Position numbers and translations under genes: made by a program. From Anaerolinea thermophila (GTDB taxonomy: Bacteria; Chloroflexota; Anaerolineae; Anaerolineales; Villigracilaceae), in the NCBI GenBank assembly GCA_020722375.1, contig DYKX01000002.1:1-52079 (forward strand): 52,079 bases of DNA, written 5' to 3'. Below, piece by piece: positions 8,287-17,855 of the stretch. How positions within the stretch are numbered: the first letter of the stretch is position 1; every line of letters starts with the position of its first letter. The notes below the pieces were generated by a model. It made no database searches. It had not been told where the DNA came from and saw only the letters and a program-made list of their open reading frames with translations.

Positions 8287-9708
8287 ATGGAAATCGTTAC
8301 TGGAAAAATTCTTAAATTAAACGGCTGGCCCGACGGAAAAATCATCGCCGTCGCCAAGGATGCGGCCGCGCGCCTTCTTGAGTCGGGACTCGACCGCGAC
8401 ACGGTTCTCGCGCGACTTTCCGCCGTGCGCGCGGACCCAGGCAGTTTCCTCGCTGACGAGGTCCTGTCCGATTTGGCGCGTGAATGTCTCCGTGTAAATC
8501 AACCCAGGGAGAAAGAAGTCGCTGACCTGCGAGAGGAAGCGATGTCCTATCCGATTTGGGGGCGCGAAAATATCGACGACCAATCTCTCGCCCAAATGGA
8601 CAACGCCATGCGTCTGCCCATCACCGTGGCGGGCGCGCTCATGCCCGATGCGCACGTGGGCTACGGCCTGCCCATCGGCGGCGTACTCGCCACGGAAAAC
8701 GCCGTCATCCCGTACGCCGTCGGTGTGGACATCGCCTGCCGCATGCGCCTCTCCATCTACGAAGTCTCTCCGCACCTGCTGGGACAAAAACCCGCGCTGT
8801 TCGAAAACGCGCTGTGGAACGAGACCGCCTTCGGCATGGGATCGGAGTGGAAAGGCTCGCGCCGCGCGAGTCATCCCGTGCTGGACGACTCCGCCTGGAG
8901 CGCGACGCGCCTGCTTCAGACCCTGCACGATAACGCCGTCAAACAACTCGGCACCAGCGGCACAGGAAATCACTTCGTGGAATGGGGAACGTTCCGCCTG
9001 CATGAACCACTCTTTGGTCTGCAGCCAGGCGAGTATCTCGCGCTTCTCTCCCACAGTGGATCGCGCTCGGTGGGATTCAAAATCGCCGACCGCTACAGTA
9101 AACTGGCAATGGAGAAGCATCCCCATCTCGATAAGAGCGTGCGCCGCCTCGCCTGGCTCTCGCTGGATTCCGAAGAGGGACAGGAGTATTGGCTCTCGAT
9201 GGAACTCGCGGGCCGCTTCGCTTCGGCCAATCACTACATCATCCATCACCGCGTAGCCGAGGCGGTTGGACTGAAAGAAGCCGCGGTGGTGGAGAACCAT
9301 CACAACTTCGCCTGGCGGGAAAGGCTCCCCGATGGACGCGAAGTCATCGTCCATCGCAAAGGCGCCACGCCAGCAGGCAAGGGAGTGCTGGGAGTCATTC
9401 CTGGGTCAATGGCAGACGCGGGTTATCTGGTCAGGGGGCTTGGGGTGGCGGCGTCGCTCCAGTCGGCCTCACACGGCGCGGGTCGGATGATGAGCCGCAA
9501 GGCCGCGCTGAACTCCATCGCCAAGTCGGCGCGGGACGCGTATCTCAAAGAGCGCGGCGTCACGCTCCTCGGCGGCGGCCTGGACGAATCTCCGCAGGCG
9601 TACAAGCCGATTGACACGATCCTCGCCGCGCAGCACGATTTGGTGGAAGTGGTCGGAAAGTTCTCGCCGCGCATTGTCCGCATGGCGGATGAGGCGGGAG
9701 AGTTTTAA
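8287..9708 (+). CDS. rtcB: RtcB-family RNA ligase
   Basis: MPDAHVGYGLPIGGVLAT, GVDIACRM, GTGNHFVEWG, HSGSRSVG, ENHHNFAW, RKGATPAGKGVLGVIPGSM. Confidence 0.9.
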   Translation: MEIVTGKILKLNGWPDGKIIAVAKDAAARLLESGLDRDTVLARLSAVRADPGSFLADEVLSDLARECLRVNQPREKEVADLREEAMSYPIWGRENIDDQSLAQMDNAMRLPITVAGALMPDAHVGYGLPIGGVLATENAVIPYAVGVDIACRMRLSIYEVSPHLLGQKPALFENALWNETAFGMGSEWKGSRRASHPVLDDSAWSATRLLQTLHDNAVKQLGTSGTGNHFVEWGTFRLHEPLFGLQPGEYLALLSHSGSRSVGFKIADRYSKLAMEKHPHLDKSVRRLAWLSLDSEEGQEYWLSMELAGRFASANHYIIHHRVAEAVGLKEAAVVENHHNFAWRERLPDGREVIVHRKGATPAGKGVLGVIPGSMADAGYLVRGLGVAASLQSASHGAGRMMSRKAALNSIAKSARDAYLKERGVTLLGGGLDESPQAYKPIDTILAAQHDLVEVVGKFSPRIVRMADEAGEF

Positions 9709-9725
9709 CCCCGCTTAAAATACGG

Positions 9726-9812
9726 TACACGGATTACGCGGATGCTTCGCGGACGGATTTCACGGAATTTTTTTAAATTCCGTGAAATCTTTTTGTCCAT
9801 GTAATCCGTGTA
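9726..9812. repeat. Inverted-repeat element, CACGGATT family
   Basis: TACACGGATTACGCGGA...GGATTTCACGGAATTTttttAAATTCCGTGAAATC...GTAATCCGTGTA. Confidence 0.85.
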
Positions 9813-9824
9813 CGGATTTAGAAA

Positions 9825-10466
9825 TTACACTTCGCGGATATCCCAGATCTTGCTGACGAGCGGACTGAGCGCCTTTTTGACCTGCGCCTGCTCCATGCCG
9901 TTGATCTTGAAGGTGAGGACGCGCGAACTCACATCTTCGCCAACGAACTGGCCAAAGGCAATGAAGTTTCCGCCCGCATCTGCAATAGCCCTGGTGATCT
10001 TGGCCAGTGTGCCTGGCTTGTCTTCGATCAGGGCCGTGACGCGCACACCCTTCTCGCGGGCGCCCATCAACTCGAGGAACATCTTGAACAGGTCGGTCTC
10101 GGTGATGATGCCGACGACGCGCGAACCCTTCACGACGGGCAGGCCGCCGATCTTGTTGTCCGCCATGATGCGGGCCGCCTCCTCGATGGGCGTATCCTCG
10201 GAGACGGTGATCACGTTTTTGGTCATCACTTCCGCGGCGGTCAATTTGCTCAGCAGGTAATGCATCTCCCAAACGCTGAGGGTGGTGGCAGGAGAGGGGG
10301 ACGCGTTCAGCAAGTCCTTTTCAGAGACGATACCGACGAGCTTGCCGCCCTTGATGACGGGCGCGCGGCGGATGTGTTCCTTCTTGAACAGGGCCAGCGC
10401 ATCGTGGATGCTCATTTCAGGCCCAATGATGATGGGCGGACGGGACATTCTTTCGCCAACTAACAT
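9825..10466 (-). CDS. CBS-domain pair plus ACT domain protein
   Basis: MLVGERMSRPPIIIGPEMSIHDALALFKKEHIRRAPVIKGGKLVGIVSEKDL...TALIEDKPGTLAKITRAIADAGGNFIAFG. Confidence 0.85.
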   Translation of the reverse strand: MLVGERMSRPPIIIGPEMSIHDALALFKKEHIRRAPVIKGGKLVGIVSEKDLLNASPSPATTLSVWEMHYLLSKLTAAEVMTKNVITVSEDTPIEEAARIMADNKIGGLPVVKGSRVVGIITETDLFKMFLELMGAREKGVRVTALIEDKPGTLAKITRAIADAGGNFIAFGQFVGEDVSSRVLTFKINGMEQAQVKKALSPLVSKIWDIREV

Positions 10467-10587
10467 TCGTACCTCCTGTTTTTACGCGGATATTCTTAGG
10501 ACAACTTATTAGATTATATACGCACGTCTGATTTCAATCCAGAGGCGGTTTGTCACATTCAGAGAAGGCGGGGGGAACCAAAGCCAA

Positions 10588-10620
10588 TAAAAAGCCTCGC
10601 GTCCCACTCCGCGAGGCTTC
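10588..10620 (-). terminator. Intrinsic terminator downstream of the M20 peptidase gene
   Basis: AAGCCTCGCGGAGTGGGACGCGAGGCTTTTTATT on minus strand. Confidence 0.75.
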
Positions 10621-10631
10621 TGCCCTCTGCC

Positions 10632-11993
10632 CTACTTTCCCTCCCCAAATTCCCTCACCACCCGCGCCATGTGACGCGCGTGCTTGAGATACAAATCGAG
10701 TCGAATATTCTCATTCGGCGCGTGCGCCTTGGTATCGGGATAACCAAGTCCCGCCGTCGCGACGGGCAGTCCCAGCACATGGACAAATGGATGATTCGGT
10801 CCCGATCCACCCACCAGCGGGACGAGGCTCATCGGCTTTTCGTATACCTCCTCTGCCGCCGCCACGACCAATTGGATGAACGGATGGTCGGGATCGGTAC
10901 GCGCGGGCGCGTCGCCGCCGAGATCGGTGATCTTCACATCAGTGAAGCCGAGACGATCGAGGTGGGCGCGCAGTTTCTTCAGGATGTCGCTCGGGTCCTG
11001 GTCGGGGATGAGGCGGAAGTCCACTTTGGCGGAGGCGCGGGCAGGCAAGACGGTCTTCGAGCCTGGGCCCTGGTAGCCGCTGGTCAACCCGCAGATGGTA
11101 CAGGTCGGCGAGAAGACTTCCTCGATCTTGAGTTCGTCGCCGCCTTTCAAGCCTTTGATGAAATACGGCACGCCGTAACGCGATTTGTATTCCTCGGTCA
11201 CGTCCGCCAACGCGGACATGAGTTCGCGGTCGCGTGCAGAGGGCGGTTTCACGTCATCGTAAAAGCCAGGGATGAGGATGCGCTCGTCCGCGCCCTTCAG
11301 CGTGTTCAACGCCCAGACGAGTCGCCACGCCGCGTTCGGAAAGATGGAACCGCCCAGTCCCGAATGAACGTCCGTCGAGAGCAAATCCACCGAGAGTTCC
11401 ACATACTGGATGCCGCGCAAGCCGAGATATTGCATGGGCGTATCGGTGTGGTCCACGCCGCCGAATTCCCAGATGCACGCGTCCGCTTTGAGCAAGTCGG
11501 TATTCTCATGGATGAATTTCGCCAAATTCACGCTGGCGGTTTCCTCCTCCCCCTCCACGATGAACTTCACATTGCACGGAAGTTCGCCCTCGGCCAGCAG
11601 CGCGTCCAGTGCGAAGAGACGCGCCACGAGATGGCCTTTGTCATCGCTCACGCCGCGTCCGTACATCTTGCCGTCACGGATCTGCGGCTCGAACGGCGGA
11701 GAATCCCACAGTTCCAGCGGCTCGGGCGGCTGCACATCGTAGTGGTTGTAAAAGAGCAAGGTCTTGTCGCTTTTGCCTTTTCGCTCCGCCACCACAACGG
11801 GCGAACCCGCCGTCGGATAAATATTCGCCGTGAAGCCGCGCGCGCGCAGCATCTCTGCCACCAGCGCGGCACACTCGTTCAGCCCGATCTTCTGCGCGGA
11901 GATGCTGGGCTGGGCAACCAGCCGTCCAAGTTCGCGCAGGCTGGCGTCCAGGTTTGAAACGAGGAACGCGTCCACGTTTGAGTAGTCGGTCAT
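10632..11993 (-). CDS. M20 family dipeptidase/metallopeptidase
   Basis: LLFYNHYDVQPPEPLELWDSPPFEP, MYGRGVSDDKGHL, EGEEE, GGSGP; start MTDYSNVDAF chosen over the long ORF. Confidence 0.9.
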   Translation of the reverse strand: MTDYSNVDAFLVSNLDASLRELGRLVAQPSISAQKIGLNECAALVAEMLRARGFTANIYPTAGSPVVVAERKGKSDKTLLFYNHYDVQPPEPLELWDSPPFEPQIRDGKMYGRGVSDDKGHLVARLFALDALLAEGELPCNVKFIVEGEEETASVNLAKFIHENTDLLKADACIWEFGGVDHTDTPMQYLGLRGIQYVELSVDLLSTDVHSGLGGSIFPNAAWRLVWALNTLKGADERILIPGFYDDVKPPSARDRELMSALADVTEEYKSRYGVPYFIKGLKGGDELKIEEVFSPTCTICGLTSGYQGPGSKTVLPARASAKVDFRLIPDQDPSDILKKLRAHLDRLGFTDVKITDLGGDAPARTDPDHPFIQLVVAAAEEVYEKPMSLVPLVGGSGPNHPFVHVLGLPVATAGLGYPDTKAHAPNENIRLDLYLKHARHMARVVREFGEGK

Positions 11994-12001
11994 ATCGTCT
12001 C

Positions 12002-12541
12002 CTATCGAAATAAGAGCGGAATCGACGCTGATCCCGCGAAAGCAAACGTCGCCATTTTGATGGTCTGTCCGATCCAGCAAAAGATCAAAAATTTCCAGAC
12101 GGGCATTTTGGACGCGCCCGCCGCGACGCCTGCCAGATCGAAGAACGGATTCGGGATCGCGGCCAGCGCGAGCACCGCCCATCCGCCCCATTTCTGGACC
12201 CAGGGCTGGACGCGCGCGTACGCGGCCGTATTCTCCACCACGGCCTGTCCGCCGAAGCCCGCGAGGTAGCCGCTCAACTCGCCGAGCGCGCCGCCCGCGC
12301 CCGCCGCCAGCGCCACGCCCAGCGGATGGAACACGCTCCCCATCGCGAACACGATTGCGATCCCTGGCGCGGGAAGAAGAACTGTGGCATTCGACAGCAA
12401 CGCGATGAGGAAGATGCCAGGGTAGCCGTAGGCCGCGAACTCGTCCACGCGCTCACGGATGGAGAATACGTACGCGCTGATGCCAATGACCGCCAGCACC
12501 GCGAGGATTCGCAGGATGGTCGTCCGCGTTTTTGGGTTCAT
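12002..12541 (-). CDS. VTT/DedA-like (SNARE-associated) membrane protein
   Basis: GYPGIFLIALLSNATVLLPAPGIAIVFAMGSVF...GALGELSGYLAGFGGQ...NPFFDLAGVAAGASKMPVWKF. Confidence 0.82.
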   Translation of the reverse strand: MNPKTRTTILRILAVLAVIGISAYVFSIRERVDEFAAYGYPGIFLIALLSNATVLLPAPGIAIVFAMGSVFHPLGVALAAGAGGALGELSGYLAGFGGQAVVENTAAYARVQPWVQKWGGWAVLALAAIPNPFFDLAGVAAGASKMPVWKFLIFCWIGQTIKMATFAFAGSASIPLLFR

Positions 12542-12550
12542 TCGATGCAG

Positions 12551-12639
12551 TACACGGATCTCACGGATGGGATGGATTTACAAGGAAGTTTAAAAAAGGA
12601 AATCCGTGTGACGCTGTAAAATCCGCGTAATCCGTGTAC
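12551..12639. repeat. Inverted-repeat element, CACGGATT family
   Basis: TACACGGATCTCACGGAT...AAATCCGTGTGACGCTGTAAAATCCGCGTAATCCGTGTA. Confidence 0.8.
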
Positions 12640-12646
12640 AAAAGAT

Positions 12647-13156
12647 TCAACTCTCAACAATTTCAACGCTGAGAATTTTCACACCAGGATATTCAGGTGA
12701 CTGCGGGTTGCGCGGCTTGATCGCCATCAACACGTCCAGGCCTTCGACAACCTGCCCGAAGACGCTGTGACGACCATCCAGGTGCGGCGTCGGGACGTGC
12801 GTGATGAAGAACTGTGAACCGTTGGTGTTCGGTCCCGCGTTCGCCATCGAGAGCACACCCGGCTTGTCGTGCTTCAGCGAGGGATGGAATTCATCCTCGA
12901 AACGGTAGCCGGGTCCACCTGAGCCAATTCCCGTCGGGTCGCCGCCCTGCGCCATGAAATTGGCGATGACACGGTGGAAGATGACGCCCTCGTAAAATCC
13001 CTGACGTGCGAGGAACACAAAGTTATTGACCGTTTTCGGGGTCTTGTCCGCGAACAACTCAATGACCATCGTGCCGACATCCGTTTTCATGTGGGCGGTG
13101 TATTTCTTCTTCGGGTCAATTTCCATTTCGGGCGGTTTATTCCATTGCTTTTTCAT
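12647..13156 (-). CDS. Cyclophilin-type peptidyl-prolyl isomerase
   Basis: [50 protein letters not shown]; upstream ORF extension [10 protein letters not shown] is translated tandem repeat. Confidence 0.93.
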   Translation of the reverse strand: MKKQWNKPPEMEIDPKKKYTAHMKTDVGTMVIELFADKTPKTVNNFVFLARQGFYEGVIFHRVIANFMAQGGDPTGIGSGGPGYRFEDEFHPSLKHDKPGVLSMANAGPNTNGSQFFITHVPTPHLDGRHSVFGQVVEGLDVLMAIKPRNPQSPEYPGVKILSVEIVES

Positions 13157-13182
13157 TTGGGGGCTCCTTGGGAGTGATGATA

Positions 13183-13270
13183 ACGTACACAGGTAAATGG
13201 GTAGACAGGTACACAGGTAAACAGGTAAACACATACACACGGAATACGCAATACGCAGTACAAACTACGA
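13183..13270. repeat. Octamer array followed by TACG heptamer-like array
   Basis: ACGTACAC AGGTAAAT GGGTAGAC AGGTACAC AGGTAAAC AGGTAAAC then ACATACACACGGAATACGCAATACGCAGTACAAACTACGA. Confidence 0.85.
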
Positions 13271-13280
13271 GGCCATGCGA

Positions 13281-13907
13281 CTATCCGACCAACAGCGCCT
13301 CGATGCGCGCCGCCACCATATCCAACGCGGCCACGTTCATCCCTCCTTCAGGGATAATCACGTCCGCATAGCGCTTGGACGGTTCCACAAACTCCAGGTG
13401 CATCGGGCGGACAGTGTTGAGATACTGCTTCACCACCATCTCCACGGTTCGTCCGCGCTCGGCGATGTCCCGCTGAATGCGGCGGATGAGGCGGATGTCC
13501 GAGTCGGTGTCCACGAAAATTTTCACGTCGCAGATATCGCGCAACGCGGGTTCCACAAAGATGAGAATCCCCTCTACGAGAATCACGCCGCGCGGCTGGA
13601 CAGTGAACGTCCGATCCGTGCGGCTGTGATGCGCAAAGTCATAGATGGGGACTTCGACGGATTGTCCGCTCTTGAGTTGTTCGATGTGCTTGATGAGCAA
13701 TTCTGTTTCGAGCGAGTTGGGGTGGTCAAAGTTGACCTCCGCGCGCTGGGCGGGCGGCAGTCCGCTCAAATCTTTGTAGTACGCATCGTGTTGAAGAAAG
13801 GCAATTCGAGAAGGGCCGACGCGCTGCAAAATCTCCTGCGCGACGGTCGTTTTGCCCGAACCCGATCCGCCCGCGATGCCGATGACGAGTGGCGTGGAAT
13901 GAGTCAT
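13281..13907 (-). CDS. udk: Uridine kinase
   Basis: VIGIAGGSGSGKTTVAQEIL...FLQHDAYYKDL...NFDHPNSLETELL...YDFAHHSRT...FVDTDSDIRLIRRIQRDIAERGR. Confidence 0.93.
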   Translation of the reverse strand: MTHSTPLVIGIAGGSGSGKTTVAQEILQRVGPSRIAFLQHDAYYKDLSGLPPAQRAEVNFDHPNSLETELLIKHIEQLKSGQSVEVPIYDFAHHSRTDRTFTVQPRGVILVEGILIFVEPALRDICDVKIFVDTDSDIRLIRRIQRDIAERGRTVEMVVKQYLNTVRPMHLEFVEPSKRYADVIIPEGGMNVAALDMVAARIEALLVG

Positions 13908-13940
13908 GCCCCGATTATACCCGCCTGAAATAAGGAAACC

Positions 13941-13978
13941 AGAACCCCCGTTTTTTTTTGGAAGAAAACGGGGGTTCT
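13941..13978. terminator. Terminator-like hairpin
   Basis: AGAACCCCCGTTTTTTTTTGGAAGAAAACGGGGGTTCT. Confidence 0.7.
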
Positions 13979-13981
13979 GAA

Positions 13982-14212
13982 TTAGGAATGGCTCATGCGC
14001 TCGCGCCACCAGCCTGTGATCGCCCGCCAGATCGGACAGCGGTCATACACACCCAGGAACGCCAGCAACGCACCCAGCACGATCAACAACCAGTTTCCGC
14101 CGCTGATGCCCACCACCGCGAGGGCCGTCCCCGCGCCGAGGCGGAAGATGCGATCCAGTGGTCGAAGCGAAATTTGCACAGACGACTGTCCAGTTGCCAG
14201 CGCTTCGAACAT
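13982..14212 (-). CDS. DUF2892-like small membrane protein
   Basis: RPLDRIFRLGAGTALAVVGISGGNWLLIVLGALLAFLGVYDRCPIWRAITGW. Confidence 0.7.
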   Translation of the reverse strand: MFEALATGQSSVQISLRPLDRIFRLGAGTALAVVGISGGNWLLIVLGALLAFLGVYDRCPIWRAITGWWRERMSHS

Positions 14213-14272
14213 GGCACGGAAATTCTCGCGGCTTTGCGTGCCTGTAAACCTGCCAACTCCAAAAACTTGTGA

Positions 14273-14308
14273 CAAAAAACCGCCTCATCCCGACGGAGGA
14301 GGCGGTCT
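14273..14308 (-). terminator. Intrinsic terminator downstream of degV-like gene
   Basis: ACCGCCTCCTCCGTCGGGATGAGGCGGTTTTTT on minus strand. Confidence 0.75.
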
Positions 14309-14323
14309 CGTCTCGACAGGCGT

Positions 14324-15178
14324 TTACATCCCGTACATGTACGCCAGCCCGACCGTCCCCGGCCCGGCGTGGTTCCCAATCACCGGACTGACTTCCGTGA
14401 AAATGCTTTCCGTGGCGTTCAACTCTTTCGCGGCGCGGTCCAGAAGCGAGCGCGCTTCGTCTGGCGCGTTGGCATGTAAGGAGGCGATTCGGATGGGAGA
14501 TTGTCCCTTTGTCTTCTCGGCGACCAGTTCGAGCACGCGATCGAGCGCCTTGCCCTTCGTGCGGATGCGTTCGATGGCTTCCACGCGTCCGTCAATGACG
14601 GCCAGGACCGGCTTCATATTCAATGCCGTACCGATGAAACGCGTTGCGCCGCCGATGCGTCCGCCGCGATGCAGGAATTCCAGCGTCTCCACCGCGAAGT
14701 AGACGCCGGTGTGGTCGCGCGCTTTTTCAGCAACGGCTTTGGCGTCTGCTGCGCTGGCGCCATCGGCAACTGCGCGGGCCGCGGCCAATACCTGAAACCC
14801 CATCGCCATGGCGGTGGACTGACTGTCCACGATGTGGACTTTATCCTGTCCCTTGCTGAGCGCCTCCCGTCCCTGAATGGCCGATTGAATGGTCCCGGAA
14901 AGTTTCGAAGAGATGAAAACGCCAAGGACGTCGAATCCCTTGTCGAGCAGTCCCTCGAAGATGTTTTGCATGGTCACGATCGGCACCTGCGAGGTGGTCG
15001 GCATCACTTTGGCGGTCTTGATGCGGGCGTAGAATTCCTGCGGCTGGATATCCACGCCGTCGTTCAGGTTTTCCTCCTCCCAAATGAGCACCAGCGGGGC
15101 AACAGTGATATTGTACTGGTCAATGAATTCCCTGGGAATCCAGGCGGTGCTGTCGGTTACAATCGCGGTCTTGGACAT
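14324..15178 (-). CDS. DegV family fatty-acid-binding protein
   Basis: AIVTDSTAWIPREFIDQYNITVAPLVLIWEEE...PTTSQVP...ISSKLSGTIQSA...VIDGRV...GPGTVGLAY. Confidence 0.92.
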   Translation of the reverse strand: MSKTAIVTDSTAWIPREFIDQYNITVAPLVLIWEEENLNDGVDIQPQEFYARIKTAKVMPTTSQVPIVTMQNIFEGLLDKGFDVLGVFISSKLSGTIQSAIQGREALSKGQDKVHIVDSQSTAMAMGFQVLAAARAVADGASAADAKAVAEKARDHTGVYFAVETLEFLHRGGRIGGATRFIGTALNMKPVLAVIDGRVEAIERIRTKGKALDRVLELVAEKTKGQSPIRIASLHANAPDEARSLLDRAAKELNATESIFTEVSPVIGNHAGPGTVGLAYMYGM

Positions 15179-15271
15179 GGGTTCCTCCCGAATGAAAAGG
15201 TTGAAGAAGTTCTTGAAATAGTAACCCCAATCTGACCGAAATCGTTACGCAAATTCCATTAAAAAACCTCA

Positions 15272-15280
15272 TGGTATAAT
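15272..15280 (+). promoter_or_regulatory. Putative extended -10 promoter of the mreB cluster
   Basis: TGGTATAAT 5 nt before the nested palindrome; -35 weak. Confidence 0.5.
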
Positions 15281-15284
15281 ACTA

Positions 15285-15375
15285 AGAACCTATCCGAAAA
15301 AACCTCGGAGCGCGGACTTGAGTCCGCCCGGCCAGGCAGACTGGAAGTCTGCAATCCGATATTCGGATAGGCTCT
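15285..15375. repeat. Nested palindromic element in the mreB leader
   Basis: AGAACCTATCCGAA...TTCGGATAGGCTCT outer arms enclosing GCGGACTTGAGTCCGC and GCAGACTGGAAGTCTGC. Confidence 0.85.
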
Positions 15376-15416
15376 AAACCAGCAAGTTCACGCAGACTTT
15401 CACTGAGGAGCCCACT

Positions 15417-16487
15417 TTGGCCTTCAACCCATTAAACTGGCTTTTAGGCCTTTTCTCTCTCGACATTGCCATTGACTTGGGCACCGCGAACACCCTGGTG
15501 CATGTCCGAGGCAAGGGGATCGTAATCAATGAGCCGTCCTGGGTGACGATTGATAAACGCCTTCGACAGCCACTTGCGATCGGCTTGGAAGCAAAAGAGA
15601 TGGCAGGACGCACCCCCACAAACGTGGTGGCGGTCCGCCCGTTGCGAGACGGCGTCATCTCGGAATTCGATGTGACCCAAAGCATGTTGGAATACTTCAT
15701 CGGCAAGGTCCACGAGCAAAGCGTGGTCCCATTGCCGCGCCCGCGCGTGGTGGTGGGCATCCCCACTGGCGTGACCGAAGTGGAAAAACGCGCCGTCTAC
15801 GACGCGGTCATGGCGGCGGGAGCGAGACAGGCCTTCCTGATCGAAGAGCCGATCGCGGCCGCCCTCGGGGCGGGTCTGCCCATCGGCGAGATTCGCGGCT
15901 CGATGGTGGTGGACATCGGCGGCGGGACGACCGAAGTGGCGGTCATGTCCATGAGCGGCGTGGTCGTCTCCAGGTCCCTGCGCGTGGCGGGCGACGAGAT
16001 GGATCAGGATATCGTCCAGTACCTGCGCAACAAGTACAACCTGTTGATCGGTGAAGGGGTCGCCGAGCAGCTCAAATGGAACATCGGCTCGGCCTATCCC
16101 CTGCCCGCCGAAAAGACCGCCGAGGTGCGCGGGCGCAATCTCGTCACTGGCCTGCCAGAGACCATCCAGGTCTCCTCCGTGGAAATGCGCGAGGCGCTGG
16201 CCGTCTCGGTGCAGGTGATCGTGGATACGGTGCGCGACGCGCTGGACGAGATCCCCCCTGAGATTGTCGCTGATCTGATGGATGTAGGCATCTGCCTCGC
16301 AGGCGGCGGTGCGCTCCTGCAGGGATTGGCCGAACGCCTTTCAGACGAATTAAAACTGCGCGTTTGGGTGGCGGAAGATCCGCTCACCTGCGTGGCGCGC
16401 GGCGCTGGTATGATCTTCGAAGATTTTGAAAACCTGAGTCGGTATCTGGTCGGGCTGGAACGCGGCAGCACACGCCACAGCGCGTAA
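15417..16487 (+). CDS. mreB: Rod shape-determining protein MreB
   Basis: LDIAIDLGTANTLVHVRGKGIVINEPS...VVVGIPTGVTEVEKRAV...VVDIGGGTTEVAVMS; TTG start inferred. Confidence 0.95.
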   Translation: MAFNPLNWLLGLFSLDIAIDLGTANTLVHVRGKGIVINEPSWVTIDKRLRQPLAIGLEAKEMAGRTPTNVVAVRPLRDGVISEFDVTQSMLEYFIGKVHEQSVVPLPRPRVVVGIPTGVTEVEKRAVYDAVMAAGARQAFLIEEPIAAALGAGLPIGEIRGSMVVDIGGGTTEVAVMSMSGVVVSRSLRVAGDEMDQDIVQYLRNKYNLLIGEGVAEQLKWNIGSAYPLPAEKTAEVRGRNLVTGLPETIQVSSVEMREALAVSVQVIVDTVRDALDEIPPEIVADLMDVGICLAGGGALLQGLAERLSDELKLRVWVAEDPLTCVARGAGMIFEDFENLSRYLVGLERGSTRHSA

Positions 16488-16504
16488 CTGCCCGCCAATC
16501 AAAA

Positions 16505-17350
16505 ATGAGAGACCTGCTTTCCCGTTCATTACAGACAACGATCATATTTCTGGTGGTAGGGGGAATCCTGGCGCTGGCTTTTGGCGGCTACTTCAGTTCC
16601 GCCTCCAACTGGTTCACTGGCTCGCTCGTTGACATTCAAAGTTGGTTTTCCACGCGCTATGTTGCCATTCAGGATTTTTTCGCCGCGCCGCGTGACGTGG
16701 CCTCCCTGCGTCAGCGGAACGCCGAACTGGAATCGGAGAACGCGGCCTTGCGCGCACAAGTCATCGAACTATCGGAGCGCGCCAGCCAGGTGGACACCCT
16801 CGCCGCGCTCGTGGACTACTCGCGGGCCAACCCCGAATCGAGTTACGTCGCGGCGGACGTGATCGGGCGGGACCCGAGTCCGTTTTTGCATTACATCATC
16901 ATCAACCGCGGCTCGAACGACGGCCTCCTGCGCGGCATGCCCGTCATCACCGAGCAGGGTCTCGTTGGCCGCGTGGACGCGGTCATCGCGGACGCGGCCC
17001 GCATCCAGTTGATCACCGACCCCGTGTCAGCGATCAACGTCCACCTGCAAAACTCGGACATCGAGGCAATCCTGAGCGGGTCTGTCACCGGCGATCTTTC
17101 TCTGAACCTGATTCCGCAGGATGTGACCATCGAGGATGGCGATCTCGTCCTGACGTCGGGGCTGGGAGGCGGCTACCCGACCGACCTGATCATCGGGCAG
17201 GTGACCAACATCCGTAAGCGCGAAGCAGACCTCTTCCAGCAGGCGTCCGTCCAGCCGGCCGTCGATTTTTCGCGACTCGCCATCGTCCTCATCATTACCA
17301 ACTTCCGTCCCGTCAACATCGAGTCGCTGATCCCCACCGTTACGCCCTAA
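16505..17350 (+). CDS. mreC: Rod shape-determining protein MreC
   Basis: N-terminal TM, coiled coil, VIGRDPSPFLHYIIINRGSNDGL.RGMPVITEQGLVGRV. Confidence 0.93.
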   Translation: MRDLLSRSLQTTIIFLVVGGILALAFGGYFSSASNWFTGSLVDIQSWFSTRYVAIQDFFAAPRDVASLRQRNAELESENAALRAQVIELSERASQVDTLAALVDYSRANPESSYVAADVIGRDPSPFLHYIIINRGSNDGLLRGMPVITEQGLVGRVDAVIADAARIQLITDPVSAINVHLQNSDIEAILSGSVTGDLSLNLIPQDVTIEDGDLVLTSGLGGGYPTDLIIGQVTNIRKREADLFQQASVQPAVDFSRLAIVLIITNFRPVNIESLIPTVTP

Positions 17351-17354
17351 TCCT

Positions 17355-17855
17355 ATGCGCCATCTTGTTGCTTTTCCCATTTTGGCGCTGGCTGTCATTT
17401 TGCAATCTGCCGTCGTCAGCCGCATTTCTCTCCTGGCCGGTTACGCCGACCTGACGTTGGTCATTGTCATCGCCTGGGCGCTCCAGGAGGGCGTGGAGAC
17501 TGCCTGGCACTGGGCTGTACTCGCCGGGGCAATGGTGGCAATTGTCACGGGTCTGCCATGGATAGTTCCTTTTGCCGTGTTTTTGGCGGCCGTTTTCATT
17601 GCCAAGGCGCTGCAAAAAAGGATCTGGCAGGCCCCCCTGATTGCCATGTTTACGGTCACATTTCTCGCGTCCGTGTTCTCGCATTTGCTCACGTTCATCA
17701 CAATCAACTTAACCGGAGGGTCCCTTCCCGTCGGCGATACGTTCAGCCTGGTAACCCTGCCGAGCATGTTGCTGAATTTATTATTGGCAATTCCTGTATT
17801 CTGGTTAATACGTGACCTGGCACAATGGGTCAACCCTGTCGAGGAGGAAGATTGA
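17355..17855 (+). CDS. mreD: Rod shape-determining protein MreD
   Basis: Small multi-TM protein between mreC and pbp2. Confidence 0.85.
   Translation: MRHLVAFPILALAVILQSAVVSRISLLAGYADLTLVIVIAWALQEGVETAWHWAVLAGAMVAIVTGLPWIVPFAVFLAAVFIAKALQKRIWQAPLIAMFTVTFLASVFSHLLTFITINLTGGSLPVGDTFSLVTLPSMLLNLLLAIPVFWLIRDLAQWVNPVEEED

Noticed and set aside
10671-11957. 428-aa plus-strand ORF opposite the M20 peptidase
   Set aside because: Antisense shadow ORF.
13157-13240. N-terminal extension [18 protein letters not shown] of the cyclophilin ORF
   Set aside because: Translation of the octamer tandem repeat; true start is MKKQWNKPP after an AAGGAG-like site.
15285-15375. T-box or named riboswitch before mreB
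   Set aside because: Structure is simple nested palindromes; no conserved riboswitch core recognised.
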